A stretch of 64,000 nt of DNA from Aquarana catesbeiana (lineage: Eukaryota > Chordata > Amphibia > Anura > Ranidae), in NCBI RefSeq assembly GCF_042186555.1, contig NC_133326.1:437098846-437162845 (forward strand). Reading direction: 5' to 3'. Positions within the stretch are counted from its first letter, which is position 1; the number at the start of each line of letters is the position of its first letter. The notes under the pieces are model-generated. The model saw only the letters and a list, made by a program, of their open reading frames with translations. It made no database searches and was not told the DNA's origin. The position numbers and the translations under genes are program-made. Positions 33,243 through 43,755 of this stretch are shown piece after piece.

Positions 33243-33755
33243 TGAAGAGCTGCTGTGTCATCGCAAGGCTGTCTGTCCAAGAATCCTGTGACTAATCCAG
33301 CTATTGTCATTCATTTTTGGACTATTTGCGAGCAGTAATATCTCAACCTTGCTAGCAGATATTATCTCAACCCTGTTAGTCCAGTTGTTATCTGGAAGCA
33401 TTTATTATTATTATTGTGTTAGCATTTATTTATAATTATAATTTTTTACTTTTTTAATTGGGTAGCACCAACAAGTTTATATATTTATTTTTACGCAATT
33501 TGCGTCTTACATATATGTCATCTTTTATAATTAGCGATTGCTTTGTATTGCACTTATCACGTATCATTATTCACAATTTGTGTCTCAGCAGTTGTCCAAC
33601 AGTTGCGCATATATATTTCTAGACTGCAAGAGATATGTAGTCTACTATATATGATTTGTATACTGCATTTAATACCATTATTATTTGTATTTATTGTTAG
33701 CATGCAGCACTCTATATTCAAGTCACGTTTATCAGCGCTGTATCCGTTTGTTTTT
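33243..33755. repeat. Right inverted terminal repeat of the Penelope-like element
   Basis: Inverted copy of 29505-30016. It is followed by an extra 86 bp (33756-33841) found only at this end, before the target duplication. Confidence 0.9.
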
Positions 33756-34430
33756 AATTTTCAAGTACCAGCACTTTTTTACAGCAGCGATAATATCTAT
33801 TTGGTTTATTTGTCGCTAGCGCTGCTTCTCTCACTTAATATTTGGAAAATTTTATAGCCTGCTTTCAAACTTTGTGTGTTGGAAATTCCAACGGAAAAAG
33901 TCCAATGGAGCCCCCACACGATCGGAATATCCGACAACACAATCTGATTGCACTTTTTCCGTTGGAAAATCCGACCGTGTGTACAGGGCATTAGAGTCTG
34001 CAAAAGACTTGAGACTGGGGAAGAGGTTCACCTTCCAGCAGGACAATGACCCTAAACATACAGCCAGAGCTATAATGGAATGGTTTATATCAAAGCATAT
34101 TTGTGTTAGAATGGTCCATTGAAAGTCCTGACCTAAATCCAAATGAGAATCTGGAATCTGTGGCAAGACTTGAAAATTGCTGTTCACAGATGCTCTCCAT
34201 CCAATCTGACAGGGCTTGAGCTATTTTGCAAAGAAGAATGGGCAAAAATGTCACTCTCTAGATGTGCAAAGCTGATAGAGACATACAGCGAAAGTTGGTT
34301 CTACAAAGTATTTACTCGGGGGGGGGGGGGGGCTGAATACAAATGCACGCCACACTTTTCAGATATTTATTTGTAAAACATTTTGAAAAACATTTATCAT
34401 TTTCCTTCTACACAATTATGTTGTCAGATG

Positions 34431-34863
34431 TTTATACTGAAATATTAAAACAGTATTATATTTATGGTATTATGCAAAAAATCTGTGGTTAAGGACATTT
34501 TCAATTTTTTCCACAAATCAAACAATAATTCAAGTTTATTTATCCATGCTAGTTTGAAGACAAGAACAAATACAGTGATGTGCTAAAATATATATATGTA
34601 TTAACTAAAATTCAGTGTAAAATAATATCAGATATATTTGGTGATGATACAAAAAATATATAAATTTCAAATATCAAATATATGGGTGATACAGATGATG
34701 AGAAATTCTACCACAAGCTCTTGTTACAAAATGCCATGTTTGAACACTTTGTCTTAGTAAACTTAGACTTAGTAACACTTAGTAAATAGCTTTCTGTGGC
34801 TCTACAGACTTATGAAAACAAATTAGGTGTTGAATTTAACACGTGATTTTTTTCTCAAAACAA
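34431..34863. other. Unassigned AT-rich DNA
   Basis: No coding frame or recognisable repeat. It separates the Tc1 remnant from the Harbinger target TAA at 34864-34866. Confidence 0.6.
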
Positions 34864-35341
34864 TAATGCCCCGTACACACGGTCGGACATTGATCGGACA
34901 TTCTGACAACAAAATCCTAGGATTTTTTCCAACGGATGTTGGCTTAAATTTGTTTTGCGTACACACGGTCGCACAAAGTTGTCGGAATTTCCGATCGCCA
35001 AGAACGCAGTGACGTAAACCATGTACGACGAGACTAGAAAAGGCCAGTTCAGTACCAAGCTCGGCACCCTTTGGGCTCCTTGTGCTAATCTCATGTTAGT
35101 AAAAGTTTAGTGAGAGACGATTCGCGCTTTTTCAGACTCGTGGTTTTCAGATCGTTTTCTGCTGTTCAGTTTGTGCTTGTGGGTTTGTATCTGCTCTTCA
35201 GTGCGTGCAAGCAAGCTCCGCGTGACTTTGTCATTGTGTTCTTGTTCGTTCGTTACTGTTTTTCAGGTCGCTCTTCACAGGCCTTGCTGTTCTTCAGTGT
35301 GTTCTGTTACATCGTTCTGAGCAGCCGACCGTTTTCTAGCC

Positions 35342-37520
35342 ATGTTGCGTATACGTACTCCTCGTAGAGTTCGTGCTGTGCGGGGGCTTGGTGTTGGGGT
35401 CCTGACCTTGACACAAGTCCAGTCCATGAACAGGGTGGGGAGGAGTTCGTGGACCAAGAATTGGTTGCTCCAGCGTGACCAGTTCTGTCATATGCCTTTG
35501 CTCCGTGAGATCCATGAGAATAATCCTGATGATTTCAGGAACTTTCTCCGGATGACGGACCCCGTTTTTCAACGTTTGTTGGCTTTGCTGACCCCCTATA
35601 TCAGCAGGCAGGATACCTGCATGAGGCAAGCCATCACTCCGGAGCAGAGGCTAGTCACCACCCTGCGGTACTTGGCGACGGGGAGAAGCCTGCAGGACTT
35701 GAAGTTCTCGACAGGCATCTCCCCCCAGGCTCTGGGGATCATTATCCCAGAGACCTGTTCTGCCATCATTCAGGTCCTGCAGAAGGAGTATATTAAGGTA
35801 AGATTTTTATCCTTTAACCTCACATTTTATTGTATTTAATGTTTGCTAATATATTGTATTTCTTTCCTCATTCCCTAATTACCATTATTGTAATATGCTG
35901 TGAATGTCCCCTTTGTCCTCATTCATGCTGGATTTTTATGTAATTAATTTTTTTCTCCTTCATACATATTTGCCTTCACTTACCTCCCCAGCATGGTCTC
36001 CTGGCCCTATATTCACCTCATGTATTCACTTAACAATGTATTTTATCAGCTCCATAGTAGTGCTTTACCCTAAACACCCCCTAAAATGTTTTTAAATGTG
36101 ATTTGTGCTTTAAATTCAGGCAGAGTGCCAGAGGCTTTTTTTGGGGGGTCCCCAAATCATTTGGAACCCTCCCTCCCCCCAACTGCTAAGTCAGCTGATA
36201 CCAATTCTCTATCTATCCTCAATCATCTATCTGCTGACTTTGCCAAACCCATACACACTATACCCATCTCTTTTGTGCTCAGATTTATGGATGAATTCCC
36301 CAAAGCATGAAGTGCAAGGGCCTGCCTGTATACTTTCAAATGGTACTGTTTCAAGTTTTTTTATCCTATTATTATCTTGATAGGTAATAGCAGAATGTCC
36401 AAATGTGCTCAAATGTGCACAATGTGTATTTATATCTTTGTATTATGACACTTCTTACCTGTCCACTGGGCTGCCAATAGTGTAACTAAGGAGGGGCTGT
36501 TCAAAGTAATGCCCATTATTTAGGCATTCATCTCTCAATGAAGTGGAGAGGGTTACCTGTCCAAGAGCTCTACCCCCCCTATAATGTTAGAAATGGCCCA
36601 GGAGGAGGGGGGGATATGATAGGTGTACCTTATACTTTGGTGTTTAAAAATTCCCATAAATAAATGTTATCTTGATGTTGGCCAAGAATGTTTGTGTCTA
36701 ATCTGCTTTCCATGTTTTTATGTGCAAAAAGACAAATTTTTTTTTTGTTTTCCTCAACAGTTTCCTTCCACGCCACAGGAATGGCAGACTGTGGCCTCCC
36801 ACTTTGCCCAGCGGTGGGACTTTCCTAACTGCGGAGGGGCAATTGATGGGAAACACGTCCACATCATCCCACCACCCAACTCGGGGTCATACTATTATAA
36901 TTACAAGGGGTTCAATAGTATTGTGATGTTGGCGGTGGTGTCGGCTACTTATGAGTTCCTGTATGTGGACGTGGGGAAGAATGGCCGGATGTCCGATGGT
37001 GGAGTCATCGCCCAGACCGAGTTCTACAGGCGTCTCCAGAATGGCAGCTTGGACTTGCCACCTCCAGAAGACAATGTGGAAGGACTCCCATTCGTCTTCA
37101 TTGCGGATGAAGCCTTTGCGCTGGGGGGACCATCTTATGCGGCCATTCCCGATGAGGACCCTCACCCCAGACCAGAGGGTTTTTAATTACCGGCTGGCCA
37201 GAGCCAGAAGAGTGGTGGAAAACACATTTGGAATCATGGCCAGCCGGTTCTGCCTATTTCTTACACCCATACACATAGCGGAGTACAAACTGAATCATAT
37301 TATCCTGGCGTGCTGTGTTCTACACAACTTTTTACGGCAACATTCTGCCAACTATGCTGGCTCAGTTGGGCCTGAGGCCGGAATTCAAAATGAAACAACC
37401 CTGACGGCGCTTGAAAGTGGCCATCCTGGCTTGCTCTCCCTGAGTGCCCGTGATGTCCGGCTAAGATACCTTGAATTCTTTGCGGGTAGGGGGGCTATCA
37501 ATATTCCAGACAATGTGTGA
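35342..37520 (+). CDS. PIF/Harbinger transposase (two exons, one frameshift)
   Basis: DDE-type (DDE_4) nuclease that would cut and paste Harbinger elements. Exon 1 35342-35797 ends at a consensus donor (AAG then GTAAGA). Exon 2 starts at 36761 after a T-rich tract and CAACAG, and the phase is kept. The N-terminal part has a helix-turn-helix-like region (LVTTLRYLATGRSLQDLKF). Catalytic residues: D in GAIDGKHV (36844), D in FIADEAFAL (37106), E in RRVVENTFG (37218). It ends at TGA 37518-37520, with AATAAA near 37531. The frame shifts once between the second D and the E, at the six-G run 37123-37128. The shift comes from one base in a homopolymer, so it could be a sequencing error. The promoter side is 34867-35341. 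Confidence 0.88.
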
Positions 37521-37658
37521 AACATTTATCAAATAAAAAAAAAACATTAAGCAAATCTTTGGTGACATTTACTGCTTGTGTTTGTTTTAGCTGACCCTGA
37601 CAGAAATGTGTTGAGTCCTGAAAATGGCGTGATTGTGTAACCTTATACAAAGCATTGT

Positions 37659-37757
37659 TGGGTGTTATTTACTAAAGGCAAAGACACTTTGCACTACAAG
37701 TGTACTTGAAACTGCACTTGTAGTGCAAAGTGGATTTGCCCTTAGGAAATAACCCCC
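37659..37757. repeat. Short palindromic repeat in the convergent spacer
   Basis: GGTGTTATTTACTAAAGGCA and its near reverse complement (TTAGGAAATAACCCCC) enclose CACTTTGCACTACAAGTG and its inverse. It is also present at 49311-49413 in the second Harbinger, so it was in their ancestor. Confidence 0.8.
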
Positions 37758-38104
37758 ATTGTCACAGAAAGCAGCAATTAGAGCACCACAAAAGTGTTGG
37801 AGCTTTGAGACAATTATCCACACATTCTTGATTAACAATCTTTTTAATACCTGCACAATCACATGTGCATTTTGAAAAGGTTTTTAAAACAAACCAACAT
37901 GTTTGTTGTATAACAATTTTTCGGGTGGCATTAGAAAAAGTAGAAATGTCCATTTAGGATAAAACAGGCATGTTTCAAACCAACAAGAAAGACACAAATC
38001 TTGAACTTAGTTCACATTTGGTAGAACTTGAAGGCAATATCAGACATGAGTATTTAGGAACTGTGTTTGATATTGCGTTCAGATGGGCTGAGGTCACCCC
38101 AGGA

Positions 38105-38325
38105 AAAGCCAAATTTTGAAGATGCACACAAATTTACGAATGTCAGCATGTGCTACCTGCCATCACGGGGGATCAAGGGACGTGTTTTGGGGGAGCAACC
38201 CCTTCCTCTCAGCTACTTTATTATTGAGGAAGGGGTTGCACCCCCAAAACGCGTCAATTAATCTCCCGTGATGGCAGATAGCACATGTTGACACACTGTG
38301 TGCCTCTTCAAAATTTGGCTTTTCT
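38105..38325. repeat. 110-bp-arm inverted repeat between transposase and Myb genes
   Basis: AAGCCAAATTTTGAAGATGC ... CCATCACGGGGGATCAA ... GGAAGGGGTTGC and their inverse, ending AAAATTTGGCTT. The loop is about 20 bases of AT-rich sequence. It lies between the 3' ends of the convergent transposase and Myb-like genes, and is conserved in the second Harbinger at 49749-50001. Confidence 0.88.
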
Positions 38326-38397
38326 ACAATTCGACAAAAAATTTAAAAATTCTGGCACACCATAAAAGAAAGGGATTTGGAGGGGTTTTAAACTCTC

Positions 38398-39699
38398 CCC
38401 AAAACATCAATGATGTTCTTATTTTTTGAATAACATCATTGATGTTTTTCTTGATATTTTCCAATGCAACATTACACCCCATGATCTCCCCAATCGGGAT
38501 CTGTGCACTTTCCGAGGTGAAATGCCCTGGATCCACAACATCACGATCACCTAAAAAGATAGAAACCAAAAAAAAAACATGTATTATAAATATGCCGGAA
38601 TCCATCTCTTACCTGAGCCTGTGGTCGCAGACACTCACCTGTTGTGGTGACTAGTTCCACCACGTCTTCCTCCTCTTGCTCTTCTTGTCTTTGGGGGATT
38701 TCCCCTTCTTCCAGACGTGGGGGGGTCTCTGGTCTCCTCAGATGAGGGGTGTCCTCCGAGTCTTTTCTCCCCTATGTAAAAAAAAAATGGTATACTTAGC
38801 ACACAGATATTTGATGGCAGAACTATAAATATGAAACATTGCTTAGAAGTGGGGTACAATTGTCTGTTTTGGGAGAGTTCCAAGATGTAGAATTTTTAGT
38901 GTCCTTTGTCAAGCTTTAATACTTTACCTGTTTTGTCCAAGCTTCACAGATGGAGACACCCCTATAGTATACACTGGAGCACCTGTGTGGGCCCCCTAAT
39001 AAAAAGGGTGTTCTGGTGTCCCACACTAGTGCTCCAGTGTTCAGATGTAAAAACTGCTGCTGAGTGACCTCTCCTTACACAGAATCGAGTTTGCATTTCA
39101 TTCTAGTAACAAACCAATCTAAACAACCAAATAATTTTCATACAAGTAGGCCCTAAAAAATGTGGTCAAATGCATATGGCCAAAACAATGGTGTTTTATA
39201 GGCCAGAAGAAAAATGTTTGATACGAACGAATAATATGCCCATGAACATGAAAGTTGCCATTTTAAACTGTACAACAGTTAAGAAAAGCACAAGGAGCAG
39301 CACGAACGTAATAAACACAAAAAGAATAGGAACACAGCACAACTACTTACTTTTTTGCAGCACTCTCCGTATCTTTCGGTACTGCTCATGCTGTCTTAAT
39401 TTCAGGTCCGACCACTGCTTCCTGAGCTGATCTTTCGATCGTCGTACCCCGAAATTCCGGTGCAGACTTTTGACCACTTTCGCAATTATCTTGGCCTTTC
39501 GGACATTGGGGTTGAGGTAAGGTCCATACTTTCCATCATAGTCGGCCCTCTTCAGGATGTCGACCATCTCCAACATCTCCCCAAAGGACATATTTGAGGC
39601 CTTAAATCTTCTCCTTCTGGATCCAGACGTTTCCGACTCCGGGCTTTCCTCCTCCTCCTCGTTGGTGTAATTATCGGACACCTGCTGTGTCTCCGCCAT
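38398..39699 (-). CDS. Myb/SANT-like DNA-binding protein of Harbinger (three exons)
   Basis: The usual partner of Harbinger transposases, thought to bind terminal DNA and bring the transposase to the nucleus. Exon 1 39699-39351: acidic start (NEEEEESPESE), basic RRRRFKAS, then a trihelical Myb-like region from MSFGEMLEMVDILKRADYDG to KDQLRKQWSDLKLRQHEQYR. A GTAAGT donor follows. Exon 2 38771-38639 (TACATAG acceptor, GTGAGT donor) is acidic. Exon 3 38550-38398 has a helical tail (IMGCNVALENIKKNINDVIQ). Two one-base shifts, at the seven-G run 38719-38725 and in the A-rich stretch near 38420-38430, break the frame. The exon model is supported by the same borders in the second copy. Confidence 0.8.
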
Positions 39700-39874
39700 G
39701 TGCTCTTCCCCCACTGTGCCGAACGAAAGGGGCGGGAAATAGACTAGAAAGAACGTCAGGGGCGGGCGGAGTTTCACGCATGCGCAGTGTCTATAAAGCG
39801 TCACACGCGTGCGTAGTACGTACGATCTGTGAGCGGAGGAAGGAGTAACGGAGACGCCGATCGTGATAACGAAG
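39700..39874. promoter_or_regulatory. Divergent promoter of the Myb-like and MADF genes
   Basis: The Myb-like ATG (39699, minus) and the 5' untranslated exon of the MADF gene (plus, donor GAAG then GTAAGA at 39874/39875) are separated by only about 150 bp. A plus-strand TATAAAG lies at 39792-39798. The second Harbinger has TATATAAAG at 51355-51363 in the same place. Conserved GGGGCGGGCGGAGTTTCACGC precedes both. Confidence 0.68.
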
Positions 39875-39885
39875 GTAAGATTTAA

Positions 39886-41098
39886 CCCTTTCATGACTAA
39901 GCCTATTTTTGAAATTTGGTGTTTACAAGTTAAAATCCGTATTTTTTGCTAGAAAATTACTTAGAACCCCAAACATTATATATATTTTTTTAGAAGAGAA
40001 TCTAGAGAATAAAATGGCGATTGTTGCAATATTTTTTATCACACGGTATTTGTGCAGCGGTGTTTTAAACGCAAATTTTTGGAAAAGTGACACTTTCATG
40101 AATTTAAAAAAATCCAAACAGTAAAGTTACCCCAATTTTTTTGTATAATGTGGAAGATGATGTTACGCCGAGTAAATAGATACCAAACATGTCACCCTTT
40201 ATAATTGCACGCACTCATGGAATGGCGACGACCTACGGTACCTATGAATTTCCATAGGCAACGCTTTAAAAAATTTTTACGGTTACCAGGTTTGAGCTAC
40301 AGAGGAGGTCTAGGGCTAGAATTATTGCTCTCGCTCTGACGATCGCGGCAATACCTCATATGTGTGGTTTGAACACCGTTTACATATGCGGGCGCGACTT
40401 CCGTATGCATTTTCTTCGCTGCGCGAGCTCGCAGGGACAGGGGCACTTTAAAAAATTTTATTTTTTTTTTTTTATTTATTTTATTTATTTTTGTACTTTT
40501 ATAAATTGTGTTTAAAAATTTTTTTTTTTTTTTTTTACTTTTATTGCTGTCACAAACAATGTAAACATCCCTTGTGACAGTAATAGGTGGTGACAGGTAC
40601 TCTTTATGGAGGGATGGGGGGTCTAAAAGACCCCCCATCCCTCCTTTACACTTCAAAGTATTCAGATCGCCGAAAAATGGCGATTCTGAATACTGTGTAC
40701 TTTTTTAAATTCGGCGCCATTGGCAGCCGAGTAAACGGGAAGTGACGTCATGACGTCGCTTCCGCGTTTACAACAAGAAGGCTGGAACGAAGCCGCTCAC
40801 AGCTTCGTTCCAGCCCGCCCCCAGCCGCCGAAGATTCCCGATTGGACACCGGGCCTCCCGATCGCACGGGAGGCCCGGTAACAGCGGCGGGAGGCGGCGG
40901 GAGGGGAGGGATGTCCCCTCCCGCTCCTCCGGTATAACAGCCGAGCGGCTTTTAGCCACATCGGTTGTTATACTCGGGTAGCCGATCGCCCGCTGAAAAC
41001 AACGGTACCGGGATGATGCGTGCAGCTGTGGGCATCATCCCAGTATAACCCCGGAAAGCCGAGTACGCATATGTGCGTACGGTCGGCGGGAAGGGGTT
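39886..41098. mobile_element. TTAA-flanked 1.2-kb repeat in the MADF gene intron
   Basis: Flanked by TTAA (39882-39885, 41099-41102), with ends CCCTTTCATGAC and GGCGGGAAGGGGTT loosely inverted. It is absent from the corresponding intron of the second Harbinger, where AATTTTAACTTGGGCCTA is uninterrupted (about 51442), so the insertion is younger than the split of the copies. It contains poly-T tracts near 40455 and 40520 and a GC-rich hairpin at 40780-40880. No coding. Probably piggyBac- or Kolobok-mobilised. Confidence 0.75.
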
Positions 41099-41205
41099 TT
41101 AACATTGGGCCTATACTGCTTCTAGATTGAGGCCTGTATTTGCACAAGTTTTGAAGACTTTAGGCTGACATTAGGGTTTGTCTTGTGTTGTGTCTTGCAG
41201 TGAAA

Positions 41206-42239
41206 ATGGATATCTTGAAAGATAACGACTTTATGGCAATCTTCATTGATATGTTCAGGGAGCTGCCCTGTCTATGGGAGATAAACCACCCTGAATATAA
41301 GAACCAAACAAAGAGGAAGGCAGCGCTGGATCAATTGCTGGAATTTGTGAAGACGGTGATCCCCACGGCAGACATCACCTATTTGAAGATCCTAATTGGT
41401 GGCCTGAGGAACACTTATCTAAGGGAGCACAAGAAGGTCCAGGATTCCCAGAGATCAGGAGCTGCAGATGACATTTATCTCCCCACATTGTGGTACTATG
41501 ACAGACTGCATTTTCTGGCAGGTCAGACTGAACCCAGGTCATCATTCTCCAGTCTTCCTTCCAGGCTTCCTTCCCCCCAGCTGAGGCTTCTGATGCCCAA
41601 CCTGGGCCTTCCAGGCAGCAACATGTGGAGGAGCCCAGCTTGAGCCAGGTATAGCATTCTTCTAAATATTTCTGGTTGTCCAATCAATGATGTTAACTAG
41701 ATGTTAGTTTGGAGTACTAATTTATGATTGTGATTGATGATGCAAAAACTAAAACCATGTCCCTTTTTCATACACAGGGAAGTCTCAGCCAGGAGGTGGC
41801 CGGGCCAAGCAGGCTGCCTGATATCCAGGTCCCTCCCCTACACCTTCAAAGACAAAGTGGCAGGAAGAGGAGTAACCTGGAGGAGGCTGCCATAGGCCTC
41901 TTTTGGAAGGCTACAGAGGCCCTGAGAACCCCCCACACTGTGGAGGAGGACTTTGCTTGCATAACTGCCTGCAAAATGCTGCAGATGGAGGAGGGCCAAC
42001 GACTCCTGTGTGAGTCCTTAATTTTGGAAGCTCTCGAAAAGGGGTTGAGGGGCCAAATAACATCTGCTACCCACATTTGTGACCTCACACATAGTCCTCC
42101 TCCTCCTCCAGGTCCTACTCTTCCTCCTCCTCCTCCTCCTCCAGGTCCTCCTCCAGGTCCTACTACTCCTCCTTCTGCCACATCTCCAACACCAGAGCCA
42201 CAGCCAGGAAGGAAGCATGGAAAGAAGACCAGAAAGTGA
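41206..42239 (+). CDS. MADF-domain protein of Harbinger (two coding exons)
   Basis: MADF is a Myb/SANT-related DNA-binding fold. MADF proteins are known as the second gene of some PIF-like transposons. A 5' untranslated exon ends at 39874, and the coding exon opens after TCTTGCAG at 41200 with ATG 41206. MADF region: FIDMFRELPCLWEINHPEY, RKAALDQLLEFV, YLKILIGGLRNTYLREHKKV, then LWYYDRLHFLAGQ. Donor at 41648/41649, acceptor at 41777/41778. Exon 2 has EEDFACITACKMLQMEEGQR (BESS-like helical part) and a proline-rich tract from CCT repeats (42100-42170). Stop at 42239. One base is missing from the C run near 41576, which shifts the end of exon 1. Confidence 0.83.
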
Positions 42240-43266
42240 TGACTCTGGGTCCAGTCTGGTCTGGCAAAAGATGCAGCTTCTTGTAGTACCACAGCCTGGG
42301 GACACAGATGTCATCTGCTGCTTTCCGGATCTCTGGGACTTCTGGACCAGACTGCACTCCCTTAGATATGGACTCCTCAGGCCACCAATTTTGATGTTAA
42401 ATAATTGATAATTGCCCTGGTGGTCCAAGGCTTTGCCAATTTCTGCTGTTTCTCCAGTGTTGCCTCCCTCTTTGGTTCTGAGCCCTTAATAAAGGATTTT
42501 TTGTTTCAATTATACTTGCCTATGTGTGTTTTCCTTAAAAAAGGACAGTTTGTGAGGATTCAGGTACATTTCAAAAATACAATGTGAAATTAACAAGGGA
42601 CACCAACACCAAGCAACCTTCTTGAGATTAAATAATATAAGATATCAATGGTGTTGTGGTAACTTGACACACAAAACACACACAAAAATATTAGGGAGTA
42701 AAACTAACAAAAAAATAAAACAAAGATCAGCCTTGAAAAAAATACAAACCCCCCAAAAAAACAAAAAACAGCCTTAAAAAAAAAAGAAAACAACCAAAAA
42801 AAAAATTTTGTCAGATGTGACAAATCAAAATATATTGAGGGAATCCCGATAAATAATAAAGAAAGAAGTTTGTGAGAAGTCTGTGTGAATATAAGCAACA
42901 AAACTACTTCATTCTTCTCACATTATAAAGAAGAAGAGAGTGCGCTGTATTAAACCATTTTTTACATTGCAGCGTGACGAAAGTGCTGTATCCATTGCGA
43001 ACGCTAATTTTACCAGACCGAGCTGTTCCGTCTCGGAATTTCTTCTGAGCATGCGTGGCACTTTGTGCATCAGAACTGGCCACACACGGTCGGAATTGAC
43101 ACGACCGGATTTTGTTGTCGGAAAATTTTATAGCCTGCTCTCAAACTTTGTGTGTCGGAAAATCCGATGGAAAATGTCCAATGGAGCCCACACACGGCTG
43201 GAATGTCCGACAACACGCTCCGATCGGACATTTTCCATCGGAAAATCCGACCGTGTTTACGGGGCA
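42240..43266. other. 3' flank and right end of Harbinger copy 1
   Basis: AATAAAGGATTTTTTG near 42489 is a likely polyadenylation signal for the MADF gene. Sequence then becomes A-rich to 42900, followed by GC-balanced subterminal repeats with GTCGGAAAATTTTATAGCC and the terminal inverted repeat. No further gene seen. Confidence 0.6.
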
Positions 43267-43269
43267 TAA

Positions 43270-43747
43270 GACCTTCAAGCTTACACTTTAAAAATGCACA
43301 GACAAAATGTTATACTATGCACAGAGCTTGATAACTGAATCAAGACTTATTTATGGTAAAAATAATTCTATGATGAATTTTATGTTAAAACATAGATCAT
43401 AACAAAACCATGGATAAGGCTATTAAAGTCAGTTTTTTGTTGAGATATACAACAATGTGTATTTCTCTATATTTGAAAAAGAATAATTTGTACTGCAGTT
43501 AAACAAAACAATTTCAAATATATTACAAAGTTTAAATTGTTTTAGTAATGTTTATGTTAAATAATTCAACTATCAATAGATAAAATAGAAAATTAATACT
43601 TTACCGGTGAGAAACTAATTAATACTTTACCGGTAAGAAACTTTTGTTTTGGGAAGTATCAACCGGGTGTCCAAAGGAGTTCTCCCCCACTCCTACATTC
43701 TTCCATACTGTCTTTCTACTGCTCTCTCTCTCTTTCCATCTCCAACT
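43270..43747. other. Unassigned AT-rich DNA
   Basis: Between the first Harbinger and a hAT foldback element. It contains a 21-bp direct repeat, TTAATACTTTACCGGTGAGA/TTAATACTTTACCGGTAAGA, at about 43593 and 43619. No coding. Confidence 0.55.
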
Positions 43748-43755
43748 CTCAACAT

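Larger units (their letters stand above)
29505..33841 (+). mobile_element. Penelope-like element with inverted terminal repeats
   Basis: 4.3-kb insertion in the MITE. The MITE sequence TCGGAAAATTTTATA (29490-29504) is repeated as TTGGAAAATTTTATA (33842-33856), a one-mismatch 15-bp target duplication. It carries a GIY-YIG-type reverse transcriptase polyprotein and 0.5-kb inverted terminal copies. The 3' untranslated part is AT-rich with GCCCTGGGGGAGGGGCGAAA near 32909. Confidence 0.88.
29210..33990. mobile_element. Harbinger-type MITE interrupted by a Penelope-like element
   Basis: Left half 29210-29504 and right half 33857-33990, with a perfect TTA on each side (29207-29209, 33991-33993). 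The right end is GTGTGTACAGGGCA. The left end reads TGCACACGG and has lost about six bases relative to TGCCCCGTACACACGG. Its sequence parallels the MITE at 9109-9543 and the 5' end of the Harbinger at 34867. Confidence 0.85.
29170..34430 (+). pseudogene. Tc1/mariner transposase fragment, split by a MITE
   Basis: TACAGGGCAATCTTAGAAGA (29181) ending at TTA 29209 joins TTAGAGTCTGCAAAAGACTT at 33991 once the MITE is removed. The frame then gives FTFQQDNDPKHTARAIMEW (second catalytic Asp) and SPDLNPNENLW (catalytic Glu; one frameshift between them), then LELFCKEEWAKMS and CAKLIETY, the conserved C-terminal half of Tc1-like DD34E transposases. A run of 14 G follows (34319-34333), and the right terminal repeat is missing. 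The N-terminal DNA-binding part is absent. Confidence 0.85.
34867..43266 (+). mobile_element. Harbinger transposon, 8.4 kb, three genes, nearly intact
   Basis: Ends TGCCCCGTACACACGGTCGG and CCGACCGTGTTTACGGGGCA are inverted repeats (one mismatch), and TAA flanks both sides (34864-34866, 43267-43269), the PIF/Harbinger signature. It encodes a DDE transposase (+), a Myb/SANT-like protein (-) and a MADF protein (+). The only large secondary insertion I see is a TTAA-flanked repeat (39886-41098) in an intron. A second copy with the same gene order lies at 45493-59570. Confidence 0.92.

Noticed and set aside
39700..39894. Longer N-terminus for the Myb-like protein from an ATG at 39894
   Set aside because: It would run back through the shared promoter and the TATA-containing MADF leader. 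The ATG at 39699 fits the acidic Myb-like N-terminus better.
42018..42428. Arg/Trp-rich minus-strand frame (RRTWRRRRRR)
   Set aside because: Antisense of the proline-coding CCT repeats in the MADF gene.
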